The translations under genes were made by a program, and so were the position numbers. From the IMG/VR virus record IMGVR_UViG_3300046692_000219, positions 1 through 50,274 of that record: a DNA stretch of 50,274 nucleotides; one strand, written 5' to 3'. This document shows, one piece after another, positions 6,600 through 13,995 of the stretch; the first letter of the stretch is position 1; each line of letters begins with the position of its first letter. A model generated the notes under the pieces. It saw nothing but the letters and a program-made list of their open reading frames with translations. It was not told the DNA's origin and searched no databases. The DNA is from a virus.

Positions 6600-6777
6600 T
6601 CGAGGGCTCCTTACACACGTGGTCTCGGGCTGCCTGTACGAGGTCAGCCAGGGAGACTTGGTTTTCTTCGCAGCAGGCACAGCCGCCAGCGGCGATTTCT
6701 CCACCGCAGAGAAGGCAGGAGACTTCAACTCCGCCGTTATCCCAGCCGTAGACGAGAACGTTGCCGAGATTCGTCAA
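6592..6777 (-). CDS. 61-residue zinc-ribbon-like protein
   Basis: The TTG 6777 start is chosen because it overlaps the preceding stop (TTGA). CLLC and CACC, spaced about ten residues apart, form a plausible zinc knuckle, followed by a helix (VSLADLVQAARDHV). No family recognised. It belongs to the chain of overlapping genes between thyX and the polymerase. Confidence 0.6.
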   Translation of the reverse strand: MTNLGNVLVYGWDNGGVEVSCLLCGGEIAAGGCACCEENQVSLADLVQAARDHVCKEPSNV

Positions 6778-6908
6778 CGGTGCATCAGACACCGGGCGGG
6801 CGTCTCGGCTGCCTTGGCGTACTTCCAGAGGCCACAGGGAGCCTGGAACCATGCGTACTGACTCAGCCCCAGGGCGAGCACCAGGACCATGGCGGCGAGT
6901 ATCTTCAC
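6774..6908 (-). CDS. 44-residue secreted or membrane-anchored peptide
   Basis: GTG 6908 overlaps the thyX stop (GTGA), and its TGA overlaps the next TTG. The N-terminus KILAAMVLVLALGLSQYAWF is a signal-peptide or anchor sequence. The short exposed part has two cysteines (PCGLW, ARCLM) that could form a disulfide. No known family. Evidence is the frame, coupling at both ends and the signal sequence. Confidence 0.55.
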   Translation of the reverse strand: MKILAAMVLVLALGLSQYAWFQAPCGLWKYAKAAETPARCLMHR

Positions 6909-7612
6909 GGGGCGACCCTTCCGTGCTTGTCGAATGCGGCTGCGGTGTACGGCATGCGGTCCCGGAGGTGGCTTTCCATTTGGTCGGCAACCATCTGGAT
7001 TTCGAGCTGGGGACCGGACGGGAAGCGGGCGTTCTCGCGCTTCGTGCGGAGGCTCAGGAAGTGCATGAGGCTCCGGGCGTTACACGTGGCGTAGAACGAC
7101 GTGTAGATGTTCACGGGGAGCACCATGCGGGCGACTTCGCGTGCCACTTCGAGATCCAGCAGCCGCTTGTATGTGCCGTATGCCTCGGTGCTGATCCGCT
7201 TCAGGTCGCCGCTTACGGCCATCCATTGCTTGTAGGTGCCGAGGGAGAATTCGTAGGCACCAGGCTTGCCGGTCTGCCGCAGGGGCCGGCCGTCTGCCGG
7301 GACGTAGAAAACGCCCTGCAACTCCTTGTAGCGGCCTGATTCCTCGTTATAGCTCCACCCAGCCCTGTGCCTGAAGAATTCGCGGGCAACGAAGATCGGG
7401 GCTTCGATGTAGAACGTGAACGAGTTGTGCTCGAAAGGGCTGCCGTGACGGTCACGCATCAGGTAGTTGATGAGCGGTTCGGCGGGCTTGTTCAGGTCGA
7501 GTCCGTCAGCGCCCATCGTGGATACGCGGGCTGCGTAGGCGACATCGAAGTCCTTGGCATCGGCCTTCATCAGGTCGACGTACATGTCACTGCGGAAGGT
7601 GACCTCAGTCAT
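6905..7612 (-). CDS. thyX: Flavin-dependent thymidylate synthase
   Basis: 235 residues making dTMP from dUMP with FAD, NADPH and methylene-tetrahydrofolate. The ThyX signature is RHRAGWSYNEESGRY at 81-95 (RHRx7S). The start ATG 7612 follows a GGAGAG ribosome site; an upstream in-frame Met would run into the regulatory element. The length is normal. It is the first gene of an overlapping block, with a terminator (7680-7701) and a copy of the repeated element (7655-7675) immediately upstream, so it may begin its own regulated unit. It works with the dCMP deaminase and reductase of the same arm. Confidence 0.95.
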   Translation of the reverse strand: MTEVTFRSDMYVDLMKADAKDFDVAYAARVSTMGADGLDLNKPAEPLINYLMRDRHGSPFEHNSFTFYIEAPIFVAREFFRHRAGWSYNEESGRYKELQGVFYVPADGRPLRQTGKPGAYEFSLGTYKQWMAVSGDLKRISTEAYGTYKRLLDLEVAREVARMVLPVNIYTSFYATCNARSLMHFLSLRTKRENARFPSGPQLEIQMVADQMESHLRDRMPYTAAAFDKHGRVAP

Positions 7613-7654
7613 GACTCTCCGGGAAAGGGAGGGGGCCAGGCCGGTAACCCAGCC

Positions 7655-7675
7655 CCCTCGAAACAACTTTTAGGG
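7655..7675 (-). promoter_or_regulatory. Repeated regulatory element, copy 3 (TTGTTT type)
   Basis: Begins CCCTCGAAACAACTTTTAGG, a full match, 43 bases upstream of the thyX ATG and directly after the terminator of the preceding gene. No TANNNT -10 lies 16-18 bases beyond TTGTTT on the minus strand. Either an unusual promoter starts here or the site is a transcription-blocking operator. Confidence 0.7.
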
Positions 7676-7679
7676 GAAG

Positions 7680-7701
7680 AAAAAAGGCCCTACTTGGCCT
7701 T
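7680..7701 (-). terminator. Intrinsic terminator overlapping a stop codon
   Basis: On the minus strand AAGGCC-AAGTAG-GGCCTT is followed by a run of T. The TAG stop of the upstream gene lies in the loop. Confidence 0.7.
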
Positions 7702-8205
7702 GAAGCTGCCGTCCTTCTGTCGCCACAGCGGCTCGCACTGGTCGCTCTTCTCGCGCGCCTGGCAGAACAGGGCCGCCCAGGTGCCCTTCTCGACCAGCTT
7801 CCGGCCGTGCTGGCAGTCATCGTCGGCGGGACCGTCCGACCCCTTGTTCACGACTCGACCGTTCTCGAACTTCTTCGGGGCGCTCCCACCCGCCTTCGCG
7901 GCGGGGGTGTTCAACTCCGTGTTGAACGCCTGGATCTTGGATGCCCGCTCCAGCAGGCCCTTCAGCGAGGTGCCCTCGTTCTCCAGCAGCTCGGCCATCT
8001 CGGACACGGAACCGGCCCGCAGGACCAGAAGCGACGCGTCGTAGCCGCTGCCTCCCTTGAAGGACAGGGTGACGTTCTCGGGGGCAGCAGTGGCGGTAGC
8101 GGCAGGAGTGGTCATAGGCGTCTCCGTTGAAGTGGTGGCGGTATCGGTGGGGGCCGGCGGCTCGTCCCACGGGGATCGATCATCGAAAGGATCGGGATAG
8201 CTCAA
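7690..8205 (-). CDS. Early protein between thyX and reductase, possible zinc binder
   Basis: 171 residues. The first 45 are low-complexity Pro/Thr/Ala, probably disordered. A compact region follows (VTLSFKGGSGYDASLLVLR at 45-63, then helices). The C-terminal part has C, H, C and C in an arrangement (DDDCQHGRK, ALFCQAREKSDQCEPLWRQ) suggestive of a metal site. Position next to replication genes and the flexible acidic start would suit a single-stranded-DNA-binding protein, but I cannot confirm an OB fold. Two copies of the regulatory element lie just upstream. Confidence 0.75.
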   Translation of the reverse strand: MSYPDPFDDRSPWDEPPAPTDTATTSTETPMTTPAATATAAPENVTLSFKGGSGYDASLLVLRAGSVSEMAELLENEGTSLKGLLERASKIQAFNTELNTPAAKAGGSAPKKFENGRVVNKGSDGPADDDCQHGRKLVEKGTWAALFCQAREKSDQCEPLWRQKDGSFKAK

Positions 8206-8240
8206 GTCGTTTTCCTCTCTCTTCCCTCTGTCTTCATTTT

Positions 8241-8274
8241 CCCTCGAAACAACCCCTCAAAGCAACTTTTGGGG
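8241..8274 (-). promoter_or_regulatory. Repeated regulatory element, copies 4 and 5 (tandem)
   Basis: CCCTCGAAACAAC (8241-8253, lacking the T-run) abuts a second copy beginning CCCCTCAAAGCAACTTTTGG (8253-8274). Both face the same way and lie 36-69 bases upstream of the ATG at 8205. No clear -10 is seen at 17-18 bases from either. Tandem placement suggests cooperative or stronger binding. Confidence 0.7.
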
Positions 8275-8295
8275 CAGTGAAAGGGATCACATTGG

Positions 8296-10302
8296 CTAGA
8301 TGGGGCATGCGCCAGAGGCGCAAATTTCGTCGTACGAGGTGTCAGAAACCTCTATCCCGAGGGCAGTTGCCTGCCTGCGGTATTCCTCTTCGGTGATCCG
8401 CTCGTACGGAGCCTGGGCACGGCTCAGCTCGGGGAAGATCGTGCTTCCCTTCAGCTCGGGCATGTAGTCCAGCAGGACACCCATGACGTCCTCCTGGTCG
8501 TACTTGGACGGGTCGACGGAGGCCGTATAGGACACCGCCTGGTCCGCCCATACGCGCTGGTAGAGGGCCTGTACCGAGAGCATCTGCTCAAGGGTGAGCT
8601 GTCCCGCATGCTCGACGTAGGACGGGTCCAAGACCTGGTCCACCAAGGGGTCCTTCGTCGGGATGGTGACGACCATGGTGTTCGCCGCGTAGATGCACGG
8701 CTCTACCTGGTAGCCCTTCTGCCTGTACTCCTCGACCTTCTTTGCCTCTTCGGGCTCCAGCATGGAGAACCGAATACGGCGGTTGAAGAACGTCGCGAAC
8801 GGTGCGTGAATGCCCTCACCCGACGCGCCGGCCACCTTCGAAGTGGTGCCGGTAGGGGCGACCACCCGCGACTTGATCGGGACCGGGATGCGCATGATGT
8901 TGGCGTACTCACGCGCCGCATCGTCCACGACTTCCGCGAACCAGCGAAGGTCCGTCTCCACGCTGAAGTCGTCAGCGGCCTCCGAGTACTTGATTCCCTG
9001 CTTGGCCAGGAAATCGGCGAAGCCCAGGTGCCCCACACCGATGCGCCGGTACCGCGCGATGGCTGCCGCGGATTTGGGGTCCTCCACCGGAGCACATGTG
9101 GCACGGATCAGGTACCTGGTGATGAGCCGGTGGGCTTGTTCCAGGCCCCCGTGATCGGTCAGGCCGGACCGGTCCACGAAGGCACCCAGGTTGACCGAGC
9201 CGAGGTTGCACGGCTCCCACGGGGTCAGGGTCGCTTCGCCACACGGGTTGGTGGTGAAGGTGCCGTCGACCTCACCCACTGCGGTCAGGCTGCTGTTCCA
9301 GAAGCCCGGCTCGCCGTTGGAGAGTGCGCCTTCGGCAAGGTGCGCGAGTACCTGAGTGGCCTTGTAGTCACCTGCCTTCGCCTTCTCGATGAAGTCGTTG
9401 TCAATCTCGACGCTGATGTTGGTGGTCCAGTGCTGAGTCATGTCGGCCTTGGACGCCAGGAACAGTTCGATCTGTCCGTCAGCCCAATGCATGATCGACA
9501 TTCGCGCCGACCGGCGAACACCACCCGACACGATGCACCTGGCGATCTCGTGATCGATCGACATAGCGTCCATGCCCGACAGCGGCCAGCCCGCCGCGTC
9601 GTTGAGGATTGCCCCCACGTTGATCAGTAGCTCTGCGAACGGCTGGGGGCCGCTCGCGGTGCCTCCGAACGACTTGAGGGGGGCACCCTTCTGCCGGACT
9701 CGGGACACGTCGTACACGCGGTTCTCGTGCCGCACGTCGGTGCGGTGTGCGGTCCGGATCAGGTCGGACAGAGCGTCTGCCCATCCCTGCCGGGAGTCCT
9801 CTACCGCGTAGGCACCAGCCCACGTGTAGGCGTACTCGGTGGAGATCAGACCGGCTTCCACCATGTCGAGGTAATCGGGATGCGAGGGGTCGCACACGAT
9901 GTGGACGCGCAGAGCGTTTTCGACGGTCGGGAAGTCGTGCAGGTAGCGGTTCGAGTAGTTGGACCCGACACCGCCTCCTTCAGCGAGGCGGAGCAGAGTG
10001 AATGAGAAGTGCTCCTCGGGCTTGCTGGCATCCCAGCCAGCGGCCCAGCAGTTGTTCAGGGCGTAGTCGTTTACGCCGCTCGACTTCAGGTGCCGGCCTG
10101 CGGGCAGCAGCTTGAAGGTTTCGATCAGCTCGACCAAGGCGTCACGCTCGCCCGCCTCGATGTAGCGGGGGGCGACGAGGGCCAGGTTCCCGTCCACTAC
10201 GCGGCGAACGGTCTCGGGCCAGGTCTCCAGGCTGCCGTCAGGCTTCTCGCGTCGGTAGGTGCGTTCGTAGACGGTCTGGGCGGTCTCAGTAGGAAACGTC
10301 AT
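8296..10302 (-). CDS. Adenosylcobalamin-dependent ribonucleoside-triphosphate reductase (class II, monomeric)
   Basis: 668 residues reducing ribonucleotides to deoxyribonucleotides with a B12-generated thiyl radical. Five key cysteines align by spacing with the Lactobacillus enzyme: C85 (LNNCW), C353 and E355 (NPCGE), C364 (EPCNLGSVNL), and the C-terminal relay pair C661 and C666 (CASGACPI). The 11- and 5-residue spacings match. It needs no oxygen or second subunit but does need host cobalamin, which fits Streptomyces. The ribosome site is GAAAGG. It sits in the early operon and supplies substrates for the phage polymerase. Confidence 0.93.
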   Translation of the reverse strand: MTFPTETAQTVYERTYRREKPDGSLETWPETVRRVVDGNLALVAPRYIEAGERDALVELIETFKLLPAGRHLKSSGVNDYALNNCWAAGWDASKPEEHFSFTLLRLAEGGGVGSNYSNRYLHDFPTVENALRVHIVCDPSHPDYLDMVEAGLISTEYAYTWAGAYAVEDSRQGWADALSDLIRTAHRTDVRHENRVYDVSRVRQKGAPLKSFGGTASGPQPFAELLINVGAILNDAAGWPLSGMDAMSIDHEIARCIVSGGVRRSARMSIMHWADGQIELFLASKADMTQHWTTNISVEIDNDFIEKAKAGDYKATQVLAHLAEGALSNGEPGFWNSSLTAVGEVDGTFTTNPCGEATLTPWEPCNLGSVNLGAFVDRSGLTDHGGLEQAHRLITRYLIRATCAPVEDPKSAAAIARYRRIGVGHLGFADFLAKQGIKYSEAADDFSVETDLRWFAEVVDDAAREYANIMRIPVPIKSRVVAPTGTTSKVAGASGEGIHAPFATFFNRRIRFSMLEPEEAKKVEEYRQKGYQVEPCIYAANTMVVTIPTKDPLVDQVLDPSYVEHAGQLTLEQMLSVQALYQRVWADQAVSYTASVDPSKYDQEDVMGVLLDYMPELKGSTIFPELSRAQAPYERITEEEYRRQATALGIEVSDTSYDEICASGACPI

Positions 10303-10311
10303 GCGTGCCTT

Positions 10312-10518
10312 TCAGAAGGAGAGGTTGTTTCGGTGCTTCGCGGCCTGGGCCTCGTACAGGACGCTGGTCAGGCCGTTGAGGTCGGCGGGGGTGAGGTTGA
10401 ATTCCGCGGTGCCCTCTTCGGTCGCCACCAGGACGTACGTCAGGCTCTCGGGCCCGTCGTCGTAGACGACCGTGATCTCTACGTTGGCTTCGGCGTAGTG
10501 CTTGCGGGTCTCGATCAT
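10312..10518 (-). CDS. 68-residue protein of unknown function
   Basis: The start ATG 10518 overlaps the TGA of the sigma-like gene (ATGA). The product is a small alpha/beta-type protein (VEITVVYDDGPESLTYVLVA, then a helix ADLNGLTSVLYEAQAAK). It lies immediately upstream of the reductase, whose ribosome site follows its stop. No family recognised. Confidence 0.65.
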   Translation of the reverse strand: MIETRKHYAEANVEITVVYDDGPESLTYVLVATEEGTAEFNLTPADLNGLTSVLYEAQAAKHRNNLSF

Positions 10519-11075
10519 GCGGCGGCCTTTCCGGTGCGCAGGTGGCTGTTCATGGCGATGGCAAGGGCGTCCACGGCGCGGTAGGACATCTTGCGTTCGG
10601 CGTCGTCCTTGGGAGGCAGGCCGTAAATGAAGACCCGCGTGAGGACGTCTCGGTAGCGGTCGGTCAGCTTGCGCATGGAGGCGGAGGCGTCCAGCCGGGC
10701 CGACATGATGTTGTCGGTGATCCGGCACTTGGTCAGGTCGTCCTTCTTGCCGATGAGAGAGGAGACTTCCTCGTCGGTGTAGATGAACGTGCGGAGCGCG
10801 TTACGGGCCTCCTCGGGCGTGTAGTAGTACTGCCCGTCCAAGAGGTCCCGCTGATTCTGTTCCTTGGACGCGTACTGCTTGGAGACTCGCCAGGCCACCT
10901 TCCGAAGGAACTCGTCGTCGTCCTGGCGCTTGGCGATGTAGGACGCCTGCTCGACCATGTGGACCAAGATTTCCTGCTGGACATCTTCGGCCTCAACGAC
11001 CGGCCACTTCAGCGCCATTTCCTTGGCGACCTTCTGTGCGATGTCGTTGATGTGGTCCCAGTTGAGGTCAGTCAC
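10515..11075 (-). CDS. Sigma-factor-like DNA-binding protein
   Basis: 186 residues. The N-terminal third resembles sigma-70 region 2 of ECF-size factors (AEDVQQEILVHMV, FLRKVAWRVSKQYASKEQNQ). A C-terminal helical part (LTDRYRDVLTRVFIYGLPP ... MSYRAVDALAIAMNSHL) could be region 4. The linker holds a charged, poorly conserved insert. If genuine, it could redirect host RNA polymerase to phage promoters. It starts directly after the metallophosphatase stop. Similarity is by pattern only; a divergent HTH protein with no sigma function is possible. Confidence 0.6.
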   Translation of the reverse strand: MTDLNWDHINDIAQKVAKEMALKWPVVEAEDVQQEILVHMVEQASYIAKRQDDDEFLRKVAWRVSKQYASKEQNQRDLLDGQYYYTPEEARNALRTFIYTDEEVSSLIGKKDDLTKCRITDNIMSARLDASASMRKLTDRYRDVLTRVFIYGLPPKDDAERKMSYRAVDALAIAMNSHLRTGKAAA

Positions 11076-11879
11076 TTACGCCGCCTTCGCAAACTTGCCG
11101 TTGTTCCCGCGCTTGATCTCGCCGAATCGCTCGCCCTCGACCACGAACGAACCGTCATCCTCGACCGGGATTGCGTGAGGGGTCGCGGCGTACTTTCCGG
11201 CGTAGAAGAGGCCAAAGCCTCTCTGCCAGTTGGCCGGACCGTTCTTGAGGTATCCGGCCTTCCTCACGTCCATGAGGTGTCCGACCTCGAAGCCGTAGAT
11301 CGTCTTCAGCCTTCCTCCGAACCCGTGGGACTCAGGGGAAACGGCCAGCCGGTGAGTGTGGCCCATGACCAGGGACACGCCTGCCTTCTTTGCCTTCATG
11401 GCCGCGGTGCGTCCGGCGACCTGGTTCAGGCCGGGCGACTCGTGCCCGTGAATGGCCACCCAGCCGGGGGCGAAGGGGTAGTACGGCTCCACCAGTTCGG
11501 CCCCGAAGCCGTCGAAGTCCAGCAGGCTTTCGAAGCGGTAATGGACGTCGTCAGCGGCCAGAGCCGGGGCGTTCTTCTCCAGGTACTTTTCCGGCCGCTC
11601 ATCGTGGTTGCCCTTGAGGATCTTCAGCGGGCCGTCGTACACGGCACGGAGCGGTGCCATGAAGTTGACCTTGGCGTACTCAGAGTCTCGGATGACTCCC
11701 CCGGCGAACTCGTACCGCGTGCCGGCCGTCCAGCGGGACGGGGCCGGGTAGTCGACCAGGTCTCCGATCTGGATTACCTCGTCGGGCTTGTAGTCGCCGA
11801 TGAAGTTGATGATGTTGCGCACGGCGCGCTTGTCCTCGTAGGGCATCTGCGTGTCAGAGATGACGACTATTCGCTTCAC
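11076..11879 (-). CDS. Calcineurin-like metallophosphoesterase
   Basis: 267 residues with the five metal-binding blocks of the superfamily: ISDTQMP (D9; the usual DxH His is replaced by Gln), IGDLVD, GNHDE, IHGHE and GHTHR. It would hydrolyse a phosphoester bound by two metals; the substrate is unknown. The start GTG 11879 overlaps the stop of the DUF3310 gene. In L5-like phages a related phosphoesterase sits at the same point between reductase and primase, suggesting a DNA or nucleotide substrate. Confidence 0.88.
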   Translation of the reverse strand: MKRIVVISDTQMPYEDKRAVRNIINFIGDYKPDEVIQIGDLVDYPAPSRWTAGTRYEFAGGVIRDSEYAKVNFMAPLRAVYDGPLKILKGNHDERPEKYLEKNAPALAADDVHYRFESLLDFDGFGAELVEPYYPFAPGWVAIHGHESPGLNQVAGRTAAMKAKKAGVSLVMGHTHRLAVSPESHGFGGRLKTIYGFEVGHLMDVRKAGYLKNGPANWQRGFGLFYAGKYAATPHAIPVEDDGSFVVEGERFGEIKRGNNGKFAKAA

Positions 11880-12355
11880 TGGCTTTCCTCCGCCTCAAGC
11901 TGCTTGATTTCGTAGTCGACGTACCAGCGGGCCTTTTTCAGGTCCTCGACCGTGCGGCCCTTGAAGTCGGCACGGAACAGGTACTTGAGTGCGTTGCCTC
12001 GGACGAATCCGAAGTTCTTGGTGATGTCGATGACTTCGAGTCCGCCCGGAAGCCACGTGTAGTGAGCCGGGTGGTTCACCGCATCGTTTTCCCTCGAAAC
12101 AACTTCTTGGGCAGAAGAAAGGTCGGCCGTGGCCAACAGGAACTCGCTTTCGTGCATCAGCTCTTCGTCCGTGAAGCAGAGCGCTCCGCCGTCCTCGAAC
12201 TGGACCTCATAGGGGTACGGCAGGCTCTCTGCGTCGTAGACCGTCTCGACGGTGCCGACGCGGTTGGCGTACAGGCCGGCCGCGATGTCAGAGGGGGTGC
12301 ACGACGCTGGGGCGGCGATAACGACTCGATCCCCCACCTTGAAGCGCAGACTCAC
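11876..12355 (-). CDS. KOW/SH3-like domain fused to a DUF3310 domain
   Basis: 159 residues. Positions 1-68 look like a small SH3/KOW barrel (RFKVGDRVVIAAP ... NRVGTVETVYDAE ... YEVQFEDGGALCF). After a polar linker (about 70-90), residues 91-155 match DUF3310, a domain found in many phage nucleotide kinase or replication-associated proteins (VNHPAHYTWLPGGLEVIDI, ALKYLFRADFKG, EDLKKARWYVDYEI). The DNA coding for the linker contains a copy of the repeated regulatory element. The start GTG overlaps the preceding TGA. Biochemical activity of DUF3310 is unknown to me. Confidence 0.8.
   Translation of the reverse strand: MSLRFKVGDRVVIAAPASCTPSDIAAGLYANRVGTVETVYDAESLPYPYEVQFEDGGALCFTDEELMHESEFLLATADLSSAQEVVSRENDAVNHPAHYTWLPGGLEVIDITKNFGFVRGNALKYLFRADFKGRTVEDLKKARWYVDYEIKQLEAEESQ
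12091..12111 (-). promoter_or_regulatory. Repeated regulatory element, copy 6 (TTGTTT type, intragenic)
   Basis: Begins CCCTCGAAACAACTTCTTGG, in the same orientation as the others, wholly inside the DUF3310 fusion gene in the sequence for its linker (AQEVVSREN). No -10 follows on the minus strand, so it cannot be a normal promoter. It is the best single example of a site placed within a transcription unit. Confidence 0.65.
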
Positions 12356-12546
12356 GCGGTGACCTCCTCCAGCTCGTCATCCCGGAACCAGGCCCCGATC
12401 TGCCATTCGTCGTCGTCCAGGACAACGGAGGTGGCCTCGAACCAGTCGGCGTAGTTCACGGCCTGGATCGTGCCGAGCCAGCCGCCCAGCTCATCGATCT
12501 CGTCCTTGACTCGGACTCGCGTTCCCGGCTCCCACTTGCTGATCAC
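12352..12546 (-). CDS. Small SH3/KOW-like protein
   Basis: 64 residues from GTG 12546, overlapping the primase stop, and itself overlapping the next GTG. The fold pattern WEPGTRVRVKDEIDELGGWLGTIQAV resembles the N-terminal barrel of the next gene, suggesting duplication of an SH3/KOW-like module. The C-terminus is strongly acidic. No specific function. Confidence 0.65.
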   Translation of the reverse strand: MISKWEPGTRVRVKDEIDELGGWLGTIQAVNYADWFEATSVVLDDDEWQIGAWFRDDELEEVTA

Positions 12547-13211
12547 AGGCCCAGCCTCTTTCGGTACTCGCTCACACCATGGGTGTGAATGAATGAATTG
12601 ATGTCGTGTCCGTCCCCAAGGACGATGACCTTGCCGTTGGGCATTTCCGCAGCCCGCTTGTCTGCTGCGGCGATTCCCGGTTCGTCGTCGTCGGCGATGA
12701 TGAAGACCACCTCGAAGCCGACGAAGGCAGGGTCGAAGTACGGCAGCCATGCGGATGTGCCTTGGGTGCCAGCACAGGGGACGTCAGCCAGCTCGGACGC
12801 CTCAGCGTCGAACTCGCCCTCGCTCAGGGCGATGTATGGCGTCGGCTTGATCAGCGCCGCCGTGTTGTAGAGGCGCGGATGGTCACCTGGCAGGCTCCGA
12901 TACTTCCCGTGGCCCTGGTGCTGTTCCTTGCGGGTCGGGGCGTAGTACTGGCCGTTCTCGTCCTTCACGCACTCGTCGGCGATGCATCGATAGCGGATGG
13001 TGGCTACCGCGTGCTCTCCGCCTGCGGGCCGGAAGTAGGGGATGGCCAGCATTCCCGTCATCCGTTCGTCACCAGTTCTCGCCGAACCGACGTACCCGAT
13101 TCCGAACCGGCTCGCTGCTTCCCCCAAACCGCGGGCGTTCATGTACGCCTCGGCCGGGCTCCCCGCGAACTGACTGAAGTACTCCTTGGCCGCCTCCACT
13201 GAATCGGCCAT
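12543..13211 (-). CDS. DNA primase, TOPRIM domain part
   Basis: 222 residues from ATG 13211 (AGGA ribosome site 8 bases upstream). It contains TOPRIM motifs: the glutamate of ALSEGEFDA and the DxD of FIIADDDEPG, which bind catalytic metal in DnaG-type primases. The central RKEQHQGHGKYRSLPGDHPRL resembles the DnaG RNA-polymerase region. It lacks the N-terminal zinc domain, which is present in the overlapping upstream frame (13069-13461). The two could be separate polypeptides or one protein joined by a +1 shift near 13215-13225. It ends in a GTG overlap with the next gene. Confidence 0.85.
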   Translation of the reverse strand: MADSVEAAKEYFSQFAGSPAEAYMNARGLGEAASRFGIGYVGSARTGDERMTGMLAIPYFRPAGGEHAVATIRYRCIADECVKDENGQYYAPTRKEQHQGHGKYRSLPGDHPRLYNTAALIKPTPYIALSEGEFDAEASELADVPCAGTQGTSAWLPYFDPAFVGFEVVFIIADDDEPGIAAADKRAAEMPNGKVIVLGDGHDINSFIHTHGVSEYRKRLGL

Positions 13212-13461
13212 CTGCAAATTCCTGGGCCTGCTTGAAGCCACAGCCTTCCTCTCGCATGATCACGTCCAAGCTGTCTTCCCTGACATCACAGGCAAAGCAG
13301 CTCCAGCGCTGCTTGTCCGTGCTGACGGATGCGCTCGGATTGGATTCGTTGTGCGCCGGGAGTGGGCACAGAATCTTCTGCCAGCCGCCACGGGGCTGGA
13401 CTTGCACTCCGTAGTAGTGGTTCAGGACTTCACTGATCGGAGGCTTGGGGCTGTCGCTCAT
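13069..13461 (-). CDS. DNA primase, zinc-binding (CHC2-type) domain part
   Basis: The ORF starts at ATG 13461 (GAGGAAG ribosome site). Residues about 10-80 form the primase zinc module: ILCPLPAHNESNPSAS and WSCFACDVREDSLDVIM, giving C-H-C-C ligands. From about 13210 on, the frame overlaps the TOPRIM ORF for some 140 bases and codes for an Arg/Gly-rich tail with no similarity (GRFSGGGQG and so on), which probably is not the natural end. Moving from this frame to the TOPRIM frame needs +1. It is either a programmed shift, a two-protein primase, or an indel. Confidence 0.7.
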   Translation of the reverse strand: MSDSPKPPISEVLNHYYGVQVQPRGGWQKILCPLPAHNESNPSASVSTDKQRWSCFACDVREDSLDVIMREEGCGFKQAQEFADGRFSGGGQGVLQSVRGEPGRGVHERPRFGGSSEPVRNRVRRFGENW

Positions 13462-13570
13462 CTTCGATCTTCCTCGTGATGACGGGAAAGTCGTAGCGCC
13501 GGTAGGAGTCGATGTAAGACTTGTTGTTTCCACGCCATTCACGGGCGTCCACATTGATGCCGTTGGGCAT
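13430..13570 (-). CDS. 46-residue protein of unknown function
   Basis: ATG 13570 overlaps the TAA of the endonuclease VII gene (TAATG). Its 3' end overlaps the primase zinc-domain start by 32 bases. The product is polar, with NVDAREWRGNNKSYIDSYR and a charged C-terminus. No known domain. Tight coupling and the otherwise empty stretch support it. Confidence 0.5.
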   Translation of the reverse strand: MPNGINVDAREWRGNNKSYIDSYRRYDFPVITRKIEDERQPQASDQ

Positions 13571-13995
13571 TACGCGTCCTTGTCGTACGTGTACCTCGGG
13601 CCCAGAACTCGCCAGGCCGGGTAGTTTTCGAGGTAATCGGCTGCTCGCCTGAGCACTTCGGGCCTGTCTCGTGCGCCTCGGGCCAAGAGCTGACCGTTAC
13701 AGCGCTGGCAGAGGAGTCCTCGAATAGCCTCGGTCTTGTGGCAGTGGTCTACGGCGAGGTTTGTGCGCCGGGTCTCCTGGCAGATCGCGCAGCGTCCGCC
13801 CTGGGCCTCGAAGAGGGTCTGGTAGTCCTCGTTCGTGAGGCTGTAGGTGGCCTGTAGGCGGGCGTTCCGGCTTGCGGTTCGCCTGGTTGCCTTTCGGCAG
13901 GTGCTACAGACCTTCCCTCGCGGAGTAAAGAACTTCTCTGCCCTGTTCTTCGCGCACTTCTCGCACTGGCGGTATCCCTTGCGAGGTTCAGCCAC
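13570..13995 (-). CDS. Endonuclease VII-type Holliday-junction resolvase
   Basis: 141 residues from GTG 13995, overlapping the preceding gene by 8 bases. Two zinc pairs (CEKC and CSTC at the N-terminus; CAIC and CQRC around the core) frame the His-Me nuclease motif LAVDHCHKTEAIRGLLCQRCN, typical of recombination endonuclease VII. In this fold the DHCH histidine acts as base, with a metal held by nearby residues. It resolves branched replication and recombination DNA before packaging. An extra N-terminal cysteine module (about 10-40) precedes the usual domain. Confidence 0.9.
   Translation of the reverse strand: MAEPRKGYRQCEKCAKNRAEKFFTPRGKVCSTCRKATRRTASRNARLQATYSLTNEDYQTLFEAQGGRCAICQETRRTNLAVDHCHKTEAIRGLLCQRCNGQLLARGARDRPEVLRRAADYLENYPAWRVLGPRYTYDKDA

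Noticed and set aside
8608-9630. Plus-strand frame of 340 codons opposite the reductase
   Set aside because: Shadow of the reductase gene, whose catalytic cysteines and ribosome site are clear on the other strand.
10542-11915. Plus-strand frame of 457 codons
   Set aside because: Crosses the sigma-like and phosphatase genes in antisense; Val/Gly/Leu-rich composition typical of such shadows.
13069-13209. Arg/Gly-rich tail of the zinc-domain primase frame as a functional domain
   Set aside because: It is the other-frame reading of the TOPRIM gene start and shows no domain features.
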